NCBI GenBank assembly: GCA_964535315.1
Contig: CAZHTS010000020.1
Span: forward strand, 1-64,000
Direction: 5' to 3'
Origin: CAZHTS01 sp964535315
Lineage (GTDB): Bacteria; Chloroflexota; Anaerolineae; Anaerolineales; Anaerolineaceae
DNA: 64,000 nt
Below, in pieces: positions 33,482-42,017 of this stretch. Positions within the stretch are counted from its first letter, which is position 1, and each line of letters starts with the position of its first letter. A program made the position numbers and the translations under genes. The notes beneath the pieces are model-generated. The model was not told where the DNA came from. It worked only from the letters and a program-made list of their open reading frames with translations, and made no database searches.

Positions 33482-35422
33482 ATGAAATTGAAACGATTGC
33501 CCCGTCTGACCGTTCTTGTAGCACTGTTAGGGTTGGCGCTGACCCCTTTGCTGGTGTGGGGGCTGCACGTCAGCTGGCAGCTATACAGTTTGCGCCAGGC
33601 GCTCGGGCGTGCCGAGGCGCTGCTCGACCAGCCGGCGGGCAAAGCAACGCCGCAAGAAGCCCTGGCGTTGACACAGGAACTTGCCGGGCACAGCGAGGCG
33701 CTGCGCGCCGACTTACAACCGCTGTTCCCGTTGCTGCGCCTGGCGGGACAGGATACGTTGCCCGGTCAGGTGGAACCACTGGTGTGTTACGCCGAGAACC
33801 TGGCCCAGGCCGGGCAGGCGCTCTTGTTGGGGGTCGAGCCGTTGTGGGCCGCCCCAGGCGGTGAGGGCGGGCAGGAAGAATTCGGGCAGCGCCTGCTGGC
33901 AGTGTTGGAGGCGGGGCGTCCGCAGTTCCAGCGGGCGCGCCAGGAACTGGCGCAGGCGGCGCAGATGCGCACCCGCATCGATGCGCAATTCATCCCCACA
34001 ACGTATCGGAGCGCTTACCGGCGTCTGGACGAGAATTTCGACCTGCTGGTGCAGGGGGTGGAACTGTTGCAGTTCCTGCCCGATTTGTTGGGCGGCAGCC
34101 AGCCGCGGCGTTATCTGGTGCTGGCGCAGAACCGGGACGAACTGCGCCCGACGGGCGGTTTTATCAGCGGGGTGGGCGTGCTGCATCTCGAGCGCGGCGC
34201 CATCCGCAATTTTGAGATTGGCGATTCGTACCGGGTGGACGACCTGAGCAAATCTTACCCGCCGCCGCCCGAACCGATGCAGCGCTACATGCGCGCCGGT
34301 CTGTGGCTGGTGCGCGACGCCAACTGGTCGCCGGATTTTCCGACGAGCGCCTATCAGGCCCAGCAACTGTACCAGCTTTCGCGCAATCAGGCCACGGATG
34401 GCGTGGTGGCCTTCGATCAGCAGGCGCTACGCGCCGTGCTGGAAGTGGTCGGTGCGGTGCAGCTGGAGGGGGTGGCCGCCCCGGTAGACGCCGCCGGCCT
34501 GGATCGTTACATGCAGCTGGCCTGGGCGCCGGCAGAGGGACAGGGTTTTGACCGCCAGTGGTGGTCGCAGCGCAAGGATTTTATGTCCGAGTTGGGCCGG
34601 GCGGTGCTCAAACGCGTGCTGGCGTTGCGCCAGCCGGGCGAACTGGCTGCCCTGAGCAAGGCGCTGTTCCAACAGGTCAAGAGCGGCCACCTGGCGCTGT
34701 ACAGCACCCGTCCCGGCGTGCAGGCGGCCCTGGCGCAGGCCGACCTGGACGGGGCGGTGCGGGCGGGGCGAGGCGATTTTTTATTGTGGGTGGATACCAA
34801 CCTGGGTTTTAACAAGGTGGATGCGGCCATCCAGCGTTCGCTGGCCTACACCGTCGACCTGCGTAACCTGGCCGCACCGCAGGCGGGGGTGCAGATGCGT
34901 TATCGCCATTTGCGCCAGGGGCAGGCGCCCTGCAAGCACGAGGCGGTGTACGGCAAGACCTACGCCGAGATGCAGGTTCGTTGTTATTGGGATTACTGGC
35001 GGGTGTTGACCGTCCCGGGCAGTCGCCTGCTTTCGGCCCGGGCGGCGGCGGTGCCGGGCGAATGGTTGTTGAGCGGTCAGGGTTGGGATGGAACGGTGGA
35101 GACGCTGCCGGTCGAGAATGGCGCCCGCGCCTTTGCCGGGCTGCTGGTTCTGCCGGTCGGACAGAGCCAGGAGGTGGCGCTGAATTTTGCCCTGCCGCCT
35201 GAAGTCATCCAACCGTTGGGTGGCACGCGCCTGGTCTATCACCTGCGGGTGCAAAAACAGGCGGGGCTGGGGCATTTGCCGTTGGAAGTGCAGCTGCTTT
35301 TGCCGGTGGGCGTCGAACTGGCCGGGCCGCCGGCGGGCTGGCAGGCGCAGGGCGCCGGGCAGTGGCGCTGGCAGGGCGATCTGTTGCAGGCGCAGGAATT
35401 CGAACTGGTGTTGGCGCCATGA
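33482..35422 (+). CDS. DUF4012 domain protein
   Basis: This 646-residue envelope protein has one N-terminal transmembrane helix (about 9-30), a helical stretch with coiled-coil character (about 30-200) and a DUF4012-type domain. The latter carries the hallmark YLVLAQNRDELRPTGGFISGVG (about 214-235) and the YPPPPEPMQRYM segment. DUF4012 proteins recur in polysaccharide clusters of Chloroflexota and actinobacteria; their biochemical role is unknown. It heads the second unit of the locus and its stop overlaps the ligase-like gene. No strong ribosome binding site is visible before ATG 33482. Confidence 0.82.
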   Translation: MKLKRLPRLTVLVALLGLALTPLLVWGLHVSWQLYSLRQALGRAEALLDQPAGKATPQEALALTQELAGHSEALRADLQPLFPLLRLAGQDTLPGQVEPLVCYAENLAQAGQALLLGVEPLWAAPGGEGGQEEFGQRLLAVLEAGRPQFQRARQELAQAAQMRTRIDAQFIPTTYRSAYRRLDENFDLLVQGVELLQFLPDLLGGSQPRRYLVLAQNRDELRPTGGFISGVGVLHLERGAIRNFEIGDSYRVDDLSKSYPPPPEPMQRYMRAGLWLVRDANWSPDFPTSAYQAQQLYQLSRNQATDGVVAFDQQALRAVLEVVGAVQLEGVAAPVDAAGLDRYMQLAWAPAEGQGFDRQWWSQRKDFMSELGRAVLKRVLALRQPGELAALSKALFQQVKSGHLALYSTRPGVQAALAQADLDGAVRAGRGDFLLWVDTNLGFNKVDAAIQRSLAYTVDLRNLAAPQAGVQMRYRHLRQGQAPCKHEAVYGKTYAEMQVRCYWDYWRVLTVPGSRLLSARAAAVPGEWLLSGQGWDGTVETLPVENGARAFAGLLVLPVGQSQEVALNFALPPEVIQPLGGTRLVYHLRVQKQAGLGHLPLEVQLLLPVGVELAGPPAGWQAQGAGQWRWQGDLLQAQEFELVLAP

Positions 35423-36783
35423 AAGCTTTTGCGCACCGCTTACGGCGGGCGGCTGCCCGGTTGGACGACTGGCAGATGGGGCTGCTGCTCCTGTCGGCGC
35501 CGGTCTATCTGTTGATCACGCCGCGCCTGAGCCCTTTGCTGGTAATTTTACCCCTGCTGTGGTTGGTGACGCTGTTGGCCGGACGCAATCCGTTGCCGGT
35601 TACGCCGCTCAACCCGGCGCTGCTGCTGTTGTTGGTCATGCTGGCGGTGAGCGTGCTGGTCACCCCCGACCTGGTTTTCAGTCTGCCGAAGATTGCCGGC
35701 GTGCTGTTGGGCATTGGCGTGTATTTTGCCGTGCTGCGGGTGGGGGAACGCGCCCGCGGTTGGTGGTGGGCGCTGGCCGGTTATTTGCTGGCGGGCGGCG
35801 GTGTGGCGGCGTTGGGTCTGGCGGGTACACGCTGGTTTGCGGCCAAGATTGCCGGGGTGGGCCGGTTGGCGGCGCAGTTGCCGGCCCTGGTGCGCGGCCT
35901 GCCGGGCGCGCCGGAAGGCTTCCATCCCAACGAGGTGGGTGGGGCGCTGTTGTGGGTGGCGCCGGTCTGGTTGGCCGCGCTGGCGGCTGTGGTGTTAGAG
36001 CGCCGCGCCCTGGCGCACGCCTGGGGTGTTGGGCGCAGCCGCATCCTGATCGGAATGTGTCTGGCTGCAAATCTCTTTGTGTTCGGGGTGCTGGTGCTCA
36101 CGCAGTCGCGCTCGGCGTACCTGGGGCTGGCGTTGGCCGGCCTGGCGCTGGCGCTGCTGCCCTTGCGCCGCCGCCGGCGACGCAAATGGCTGGTGTTGGC
36201 CTTGCTGGTGTTGCTGGCGGCGGCGGTCTGGTTGGGGCCGTTTGGGGTGCAGGTGCTGCTGCCCGGCGGCGCAGGCGGCGAGCCGGGGGTGATGTTTGAT
36301 ACCCTCGAGGGGCGCGTGGAAATCTGGTCGCGGGCGCTGGCGGCCATCCACGATTTTCCTCTGACCGGGATCGGGATGAACACTTTCCGGCGCCTGGTGC
36401 ATGTACTCTATCCGCTGTTTCTGGTCAGCCCCGGCACCGATATCGGTCATGCCCACAATGAATTCCTGCAGGCGGCGCTGGATGTGGGGCTGCCGGGGCT
36501 GGCGGCCTTCCTGGCGCTGTACGGCGGCGTCTTTGCCATGCTGGTGGCCGCCTGGCTCGGGTTGGGCCGCCGGCGGCGTCTGCCCTTCTGGCGTGCGTAC
36601 CGGGCGCTGGTGTTGGGGCTGTGTGGAGCGCTGCTGGCGCACCTGGTGTTTGGCCTGAGTGATGCGGTGGCGTTGGGCGCCAAGCCGGGCTTTTTGTGGT
36701 GGGCGCTGTTGGGGTTGTCGGCCGGGTTGTTCCGGCTGGTCAACGAGCGCAAGGCCGTTGCGGGGCGGAGCGATGTTCATTGA
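35419..36783 (+). CDS. O-antigen ligase-like membrane protein (Wzy_C family)
   Basis: A 454-residue polytopic protein (about 11-12 helices) of the WaaL/Wzy_C family, which transfers or polymerises undecaprenyl-linked glycans outside the membrane. The signature is RVEIWSRALAAIHDFPLTGIGMNTF, followed by HAHNEFLQAALDVGLPGLAAFL with the conserved His. A second Wzy-like gene lies at 21997, so this one may be the ligase or a second polymerase. ATG 35419 overlaps the DUF4012 stop. Confidence 0.85.
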   Translation: MKAFAHRLRRAAARLDDWQMGLLLLSAPVYLLITPRLSPLLVILPLLWLVTLLAGRNPLPVTPLNPALLLLLVMLAVSVLVTPDLVFSLPKIAGVLLGIGVYFAVLRVGERARGWWWALAGYLLAGGGVAALGLAGTRWFAAKIAGVGRLAAQLPALVRGLPGAPEGFHPNEVGGALLWVAPVWLAALAAVVLERRALAHAWGVGRSRILIGMCLAANLFVFGVLVLTQSRSAYLGLALAGLALALLPLRRRRRRKWLVLALLVLLAAAVWLGPFGVQVLLPGGAGGEPGVMFDTLEGRVEIWSRALAAIHDFPLTGIGMNTFRRLVHVLYPLFLVSPGTDIGHAHNEFLQAALDVGLPGLAAFLALYGGVFAMLVAAWLGLGRRRRLPFWRAYRALVLGLCGALLAHLVFGLSDAVALGAKPGFLWWALLGLSAGLFRLVNERKAVAGRSDVH

Positions 36784-38278
36784 GGTCTGGAAACGTCACT
36801 CTTTGCTGCTGGCGGCGGCGCTGGCGGCCGCCCTGCTGTTGAGCGCTTATCTCGCGCTGGCGCCGCAGCGCCTGACCCGCGCTCATGACGGCGCCGACGG
36901 CGGCGACCTGCTGGCGGCGCAGTTGAGCGGCGGGGTGCCGCACCCCAGTGGTTACCCGACCTACCTGCTGTTGGGCCAGTTGTTTCAGGCGCTGCCGTGG
37001 GGGACGCCGGTATGGCGGGCGGTGCTGTATTCGGCCAGTGCGGCGGCTCTGGCGGCGCTGCTGGTGGGGCTGCTGGCGGCGTGGGTGCGCCCGGCGGCAG
37101 CGGCCGTGTGGGCCGGGACGCTGGCGGCCGGGTTGTCGCCGCTGCTGTGGTCGCAGGCGGTGATTGTTGAGGTCTACGGTCTGTACGCCCTGTTTGTGGC
37201 GCTGGCGTTGTGGTGGCTGGCGGCCCTCGACCCGGCGGGAGGGCGTTTGCACCGTCCCGGTGTGTGGGTGTGGCTGGCGCTGGCGTTTGGCCTGGGGCTG
37301 GGCGTGCACCTGACCCTGGTGCTGGTCGTTCCGGCATTGGCCCTGGCCTGGGTGCGGGCGCGGCGGGCCGGGGCGGGGTGGGGGGCGCTGGCGGCGCAGG
37401 CGGCGGCGTTGGCGCTGGGAACGGTGGTGTACCTGACCCTGCCGCTGCGCGCTGCGGATCAGCCGCCGGTCAACTGGGGGGCGGTGGTGGATGCGCAGCG
37501 GCTGGGATGGCTGGTCAGCGGGCGGTTGTATTGGGGGCTGCTGTATTGGGATGCGGCAGACTGGCCGCAGCGCCTGGCCGAAGCCGGGCAGGTGTTGCGG
37601 GCGCAGTTTGGGGCGCCGGGGCTGGCGCTGGCCGGGGTGGGGCTGGTGGTGGTGTGGCGCAGGCGGCGTTGGTTGGGGGGTGGGCTGGTGTGGCTGGCGC
37701 TGGCCGGCTGCGTCTTTTTTGTGTTGTATCGCGCCCAGGGCGGGCAGGTGTATCTGCTGGTGGTGGTGCTGGCGGCGGCGGTGTGGATCGGGGCGGCGGC
37801 CGGCTGGTTGTGGGCGCAGCGCTGGCGGGCGGTTCCGTGGGGGGCGCTGCTGGTGGCGGCCTGGCTGGCATATGCCCTGAGCGCGGCGGCGACGAACTGG
37901 CCGCGCATCGACCCGCGCCCCGGTACGGATCTGGCCGGCGCCAGCGAGGCGTATTTACTGGCCGCCCCGCCCGGCGCGCTGCTGCTTGCTGAGGCTGACG
38001 CCGACACGTTTGGGCTGTGGTATTATCACTTTGGCCTGGGGTGGCGCCCGGACGTGCGCGTGGTGTGCCTGCCGCTGGCCGGTTTCGACTGGTACCAGTC
38101 TACCCTGCGCCACACCTATCCCGATCTGCACGCCGGCGATGTATTGGAGGGGCAGGGCGAGCGCTGGTTGGCCGATTTGCTCGACGCCAACCGCCAGCGC
38201 CCGGTATGTCGTTCGCAGCCCGACGCGGCCGCGCCGGGCGGTTTCTCCTGGAGTTGCGCCTATGCCATCGCACCCTGA
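36773..38278 (+). CDS. DUF2723 family membrane protein (GT-C-like)
   Basis: This 501-residue polytopic protein resembles DUF2723 / protein O-mannosyltransferase-like GT-C proteins. The first external loop has DGADGGDLLAAQL and GVPHPSGYPTYLLLGQLF, the family signature with an acidic pair that could be catalytic; a helix-rich core follows. The C-terminal region (about 395-500) is soluble and contains YYHFGLGWRPDVRVV. It overlaps the ligase-like gene by 11 bp, with GGGGCGGAG before ATG 36773. A lipid-linked sugar donor is likely. Confidence 0.78.
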   Translation: MFIEVWKRHSLLLAAALAAALLLSAYLALAPQRLTRAHDGADGGDLLAAQLSGGVPHPSGYPTYLLLGQLFQALPWGTPVWRAVLYSASAAALAALLVGLLAAWVRPAAAAVWAGTLAAGLSPLLWSQAVIVEVYGLYALFVALALWWLAALDPAGGRLHRPGVWVWLALAFGLGLGVHLTLVLVVPALALAWVRARRAGAGWGALAAQAAALALGTVVYLTLPLRAADQPPVNWGAVVDAQRLGWLVSGRLYWGLLYWDAADWPQRLAEAGQVLRAQFGAPGLALAGVGLVVVWRRRRWLGGGLVWLALAGCVFFVLYRAQGGQVYLLVVVLAAAVWIGAAAGWLWAQRWRAVPWGALLVAAWLAYALSAAATNWPRIDPRPGTDLAGASEAYLLAAPPGALLLAEADADTFGLWYYHFGLGWRPDVRVVCLPLAGFDWYQSTLRHTYPDLHAGDVLEGQGERWLADLLDANRQRPVCRSQPDAAAPGGFSWSCAYAIAP

Positions 38279-39239
38279 TCGCCGCCGCCTGTTCACGGGC
38301 GTCAAAATCCTGTTGGGGCTGGGATTGTTGTATCTCGCCTTGCTGGGGGTGGACTGGGGCGAGCTGGGGCGCAGCCTGGCGCAGGTGCGTTGGGGCTGGC
38401 TGGCGGCCGGGGCGGCGACGGTGCTGGTCGGTCTGTTGGTGAAGGTGTGGCGCTGGTGGTTGCTGCTGGCGGCTTACGACGAGCGCCCACCGTTTGTGGC
38501 GGTGGGCCGGGCGTTTTTTGTGGGCCAGGCGGGTAACATTCTGCTGCCGGTGCGCGGCGGCGAGGTGCTGCGCCTGGGCTGGTTGAGCGGCGCACGCCAG
38601 GCGGCCTGGGGCCCGGCGACGATTTCAATTGTGTTGGAGAAGTACCTGGACGGCGTCTTTTTCGCCCTGGCGGCGACGCTGGTCAGCGCCTGGGCGCCGG
38701 ACGACCACACAGCGCGCTGGGGCGTATGGCCGGCGCTAGTCAGCGCGGCGGCCACGTTGGGGCTGGTGGTGTTGGTGGCGGCGGGGCCGGCGGTCTGGCG
38801 CCGGTTGGCGCCGCTTCTGGAGCGCCGGGCGCCGCCGTTCTGGCGGCGCTGGCTGCGGCGCGGCGGTGAACTGCTGGCTGCCAGCCAGTGGCTGCGCCGC
38901 CCTGAGCGCACGCTGCCGCTGCTGGCGTTGACTGCCCTGGCCTGGGGGATCATGGCGTCGACCAACTGGCTGCTCTTCCGGGCGCTCGGCCTGCAAGCCG
39001 GCTGGCGCGCCGCCGGGCTGGTGCTGGTGCTGGTCTACGTCGGGCTGCTGCCGGGGTTGATGCCGGGTAACGTCGGGCCGTTTTATTTCTTCGCCCGGCT
39101 GGCGCTGCTGCCATTTGGCGTGGATGGCTCGCCGGCGCTGGCCTGCGCCGTCTTGCTGCACGCCGTCGTCACGCTGCCGCCGCTGCTGCTGGCGGCCGTC
39201 TTCCTGTTTTTGCCCGGCGGGCGCACGGGAGGGGGCTGA
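38262..39239 (+). CDS. Lysylphosphatidylglycerol synthase TM-region (UPF0104) family protein
   Basis: This 325-residue polytopic protein resembles the membrane half of MprF and the AglD/UPF0104 family. VGQAGNILLPVRGGEVLRLGWL (about 85-106) and SIVLEKYLDGVFF are signature segments, and LMPGNVGPFYFFARLALLPFGV lies near the end. Such proteins are thought to flip or bind lipids or lipid-linked sugars. It has no catalytic aminoacyl-transferase domain. The start is ATG 38262 with GGAG upstream; it overlaps the DUF2723 gene by 17 bp. Confidence 0.85.
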   Translation: MPSHPDRRRLFTGVKILLGLGLLYLALLGVDWGELGRSLAQVRWGWLAAGAATVLVGLLVKVWRWWLLLAAYDERPPFVAVGRAFFVGQAGNILLPVRGGEVLRLGWLSGARQAAWGPATISIVLEKYLDGVFFALAATLVSAWAPDDHTARWGVWPALVSAAATLGLVVLVAAGPAVWRRLAPLLERRAPPFWRRWLRRGGELLAASQWLRRPERTLPLLALTALAWGIMASTNWLLFRALGLQAGWRAAGLVLVLVYVGLLPGLMPGNVGPFYFFARLALLPFGVDGSPALACAVLLHAVVTLPPLLLAAVFLFLPGGRTGGG

Positions 39240-40855
39240 TGGATACCGCCGCGCCGTGGGTCTCGGTGATTATCCCGGCCTGGAACGCGGCCGGCATCCT
39301 GCCGGACTGCCTGCGGGCCTTGCAGCAGCAGGAAGGCGGGCTGGATTATGAGCTGATCGTGGTCGACGACGGTTCGAGCGACGAGACCGCCGCTGTGGCG
39401 GCCGGGCTGGGGGCGCGGGTGATCCGCCAGGCCAACGCCGGCCCGGCGGCGGCGCGCAACGCCGGCGCCCGCCAGGCGCACGGCGCCGTGTTGGCCTTCA
39501 CCGACGCCGACTGCGCCCCGGCTGGCGACTGGCTGCTGCGCCTGACCGCCCCCTTGGGCGACCCGCAGGTGGTGGGCGTGAAGGGAACGTATCGTACCCG
39601 CCAGGGCGAGCGGGTGGCGCGCCTGGTGCAGGCCGAATACGCCGACAAGTACCGGCGCATGGCGCGCCGGACGACCATTGATTTCATCGACACGTATTCG
39701 GCCGCCTATCGCCGCGGGGTATTCCTGGAAAATGGCGGTTTTGACGAGCGTTTCCCCGTCCCCTCGGTGGAGGATCAGGAATTTTCTTTTCGCCTGGCGC
39801 GCAAGGGCTACCGCCTGGTGTTTGCCCCACAGGCGATCGTCTATCACCGTCACGACCGCACGTGGGGCGAGTACCTGCGCCGGAAATGGGGAATCGGCTA
39901 CTGGAAGGCGTTCATGCTGCGTTGGCTGCCCGAGAAGACGTTTACCGACGCGCACACCGCCCCCGAACAGCGCATGCAGATCGTGCTGCTGGCCGGGCTG
40001 CTGGCGGCCATACTGGCGGCGGCGCTCGTCCCGGCCGCCGCCGGGGTCTTTGCGCTGCTGGCGCTGGCGTGCGCTTTGCTGTTTGTGTTGAGTGCGCTGC
40101 CTTTCATGCGTTTTTTGTGGGCAGAAGACGCCGGGCTGGTCTGGCTGGCCCTGCCGTTGCACGTCTGCCGGGCGCTGGCGTTGGGCGCCGGGCTGGCGGC
40201 CGGCCTGCTGCTGCCGCCGCGCTGCGCCCCGGCCGGGGGCGGCGGCCTGTCGTTGGGCCAGCGCCTGGCGAAGCGCATGCTGGATGTGGTTGGGGCGGTG
40301 CTGGGGCTGGTGTTGTCCGCACCGCTGCTGTTGTTGGCCGCCCTGGCGATCCGGCGCGACGGGCCGGGACCGGTGTTTTTTGTCCAGGAGCGGGCCGGCG
40401 AGCACGGCCGGCCGTTCCGCATGTTCAAGCTGCGCACGATGGTGCCGGACGCCGGGCAAAAGCTGGACGAAATTCTGGCGCGCAACCCGTTGAACGGGCC
40501 GGTCTACAAACTGCCGGACGACCCGCGCGTCACCCGCGCCGGGCGCTGGCTGCGCCGCTGGAGCCTGGACGAACTGCCGCAGTTCTACAACGTGCTGCGG
40601 GGCGAGATGAGCCTGGTGGGGCCGCGCCCCGAGGAGACCTGGGTGGTGGCGCGCTACGACGACCGCCAGCGCCAACGGCTGGCGGTGAAACCCGGCATGA
40701 CCGGGCCGATGCAGGTCAACGGGCGCGGCGACCTGCATCTGGAAGAACGCCTGGTGTTGGAACTCGATTACATCCGGCATTATTCTTTGCGTAAGGATGT
40801 GGAGATTTTATGGAAGACACTGGCAGTGGTGTTCAGCGGGCAGGGGGCGTATTGA
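39239..40855 (+). CDS. GT2 glycosyltransferase fused to a polyprenyl-phosphate sugar phosphotransferase
   Basis: This 538-residue protein combines two enzymes. Residues 1-235 form a GT-A transferase (SVIIPAWNAAG, VVDDGSSDET at 41-50, TDADC at 88-92, SVEDQEFSFRLARKGY at 176-191). Hydrophobic helices span about 247-325. Residues 338-538 form a PF02397 phosphoglycosyltransferase with a membrane re-entrant segment, FKLRTM (396-401), DDPRVTRAGR (427-436), the catalytic Asp444-Glu445 dyad in SLDELPQ, LVGPRPEE and GMTGPMQVNGR. Both sets of active-site residues look intact, so one chain could start a glycan and add the second sugar. ATG 39239 overlaps the preceding stop. Confidence 0.9.
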   Translation: MDTAAPWVSVIIPAWNAAGILPDCLRALQQQEGGLDYELIVVDDGSSDETAAVAAGLGARVIRQANAGPAAARNAGARQAHGAVLAFTDADCAPAGDWLLRLTAPLGDPQVVGVKGTYRTRQGERVARLVQAEYADKYRRMARRTTIDFIDTYSAAYRRGVFLENGGFDERFPVPSVEDQEFSFRLARKGYRLVFAPQAIVYHRHDRTWGEYLRRKWGIGYWKAFMLRWLPEKTFTDAHTAPEQRMQIVLLAGLLAAILAAALVPAAAGVFALLALACALLFVLSALPFMRFLWAEDAGLVWLALPLHVCRALALGAGLAAGLLLPPRCAPAGGGGLSLGQRLAKRMLDVVGAVLGLVLSAPLLLLAALAIRRDGPGPVFFVQERAGEHGRPFRMFKLRTMVPDAGQKLDEILARNPLNGPVYKLPDDPRVTRAGRWLRRWSLDELPQFYNVLRGEMSLVGPRPEETWVVARYDDRQRQRLAVKPGMTGPMQVNGRGDLHLEERLVLELDYIRHYSLRKDVEILWKTLAVVFSGQGAY

Positions 40856-41952
40856 AACCCTGGACGGGCGAACGCGCCGGGCTGGGCTGGCTGCGGTTGG
40901 GCCTGTTGCTGCTGGCGCTGGGCTGCTGGCTGGCGCAGACCCGGGCGCAGCCGGCGGCGATTACCCAGAAATGCGGCAGCTATGCCGGGCCGCTGCTGCC
41001 CTTGCAGACGGCCTCGCCGGCGGCCGAGAACCCGCCGGCGCCGCTGGCGCTGCACACTCGCCTGGGGTTTGGGCTGTCGAACGAGGCCAACGCCGCCTGG
41101 TGGGCGCGCCGCCTGGGCGCCGGCTGGTATTTGGACTGGCGCGTGCGTGTGCAGCGCCCCACCGCGCCGCTGGAGCGCTGGCAGATGGTGCGCCTCGGGC
41201 CGGAGTGCGTCTATCCGCCGCCGGAATGGATCCGTTGGGCGGCGCAGCGCGTCCCCGGGCAGGTGTGGGTGATCGGCAACGAGCCCGACGTCATCTGGCA
41301 GGATAACCTGGCGCCCGAGGCGTACGCCTTGCGCTACGGCGAACTGTACCGGTTGATCAAGAGCGCCGACCCGACCGCCCGGGTGGCGCCGGCGGCTATT
41401 TCGCAGGTTACCCCGCTGCGCCTGGCGTATCTGGAGCGTGTTTTGGCCGCCTATGCGGCCGAATACGGACACCCCCTGCCGGCCGACTGGTGGACGGTGC
41501 ACGCATTTGTGCTGCGCGAACAGCGCGATTCGTGGGGGGTAGGCATCCCGCCGGGGATGGCGGACGTCGAGCGCGGCCAACTGTATGAGATTGGCGACCA
41601 CGGCCGCCTGGATTTGTTCCAGGCGCAGCTGGTCGAATTCCGGCGCTGGCTGGCGGCGCACGGTTATCAGAACCGCCCGCTGGCGTTGACCGAGTACGGC
41701 ATCCTGATGCCGGCCGAGTATGGTTATCCGCCCGAGTTGGTCGCCGGCTATTTGCACAACTCGTTTGCCTGGCTGGAGACGGCGCACGGCGCTCACGGTT
41801 ACCCGCCGGAGGGCGGGCGGCTGGTGCAGCGTTGGGCCTGGTTCAGCCTGTCCGACCGCACCTATCCGGGTTCGGATCTGGTCGATTTGCGCAGCAACCG
41901 GCTGACAGCGGTTGGCGAGGCCTTTCGCCGTTACGCCCTTGACTCGAAGTGA
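40810..41952 (+). CDS. Secreted glycoside-hydrolase-like protein (clan GH-A type)
   Basis: This protein of up to 380 residues has an N-terminal hydrophobic export segment (WLRLGLLLLALGCWLA) and then a TIM-barrel-like domain. Candidate catalytic acids are Glu158 in VWVIGNEPD (acid/base) and Glu295 in LALTEYGIL (nucleophile), the classic clan GH-A arrangement. It may trim or release the exported polymer; the substrate is unknown. ATG 40810 (GGAG at 40801-40804) overlaps the previous gene by 46 bp. A TTG at 40852, which overlaps its stop and follows a GGGGG-rich site, is a credible alternative start giving 366 residues. Confidence 0.75.
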   Translation: MEDTGSGVQRAGGVLKPWTGERAGLGWLRLGLLLLALGCWLAQTRAQPAAITQKCGSYAGPLLPLQTASPAAENPPAPLALHTRLGFGLSNEANAAWWARRLGAGWYLDWRVRVQRPTAPLERWQMVRLGPECVYPPPEWIRWAAQRVPGQVWVIGNEPDVIWQDNLAPEAYALRYGELYRLIKSADPTARVAPAAISQVTPLRLAYLERVLAAYAAEYGHPLPADWWTVHAFVLREQRDSWGVGIPPGMADVERGQLYEIGDHGRLDLFQAQLVEFRRWLAAHGYQNRPLALTEYGILMPAEYGYPPELVAGYLHNSFAWLETAHGAHGYPPEGGRLVQRWAWFSLSDRTYPGSDLVDLRSNRLTAVGEAFRRYALDSK

Positions 41953-41955
41953 GGA

Positions 41956-41961
41956 TATAAT
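41956..41961 (+). promoter_or_regulatory. -10 element before the following membrane protein gene
   Basis: TATAAT just after the hydrolase stop codon, 57 bp before the next start. No good -35 is present at 16-18 bp. It suggests that the next gene is transcribed separately. Confidence 0.35.
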
Positions 41962-42017
41962 AAGGAAAAGGGCTTCCGCTGTGCGCCGTGTTGGCCGGCG
42001 GGTTAAGGAGAGTGATG

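Noticed and set aside
41939..41961. TTGACT/TATAAT promoter before the two-helix membrane protein
   Set aside because: The spacing is only 11 bp; only the -10 was kept as a weak feature.
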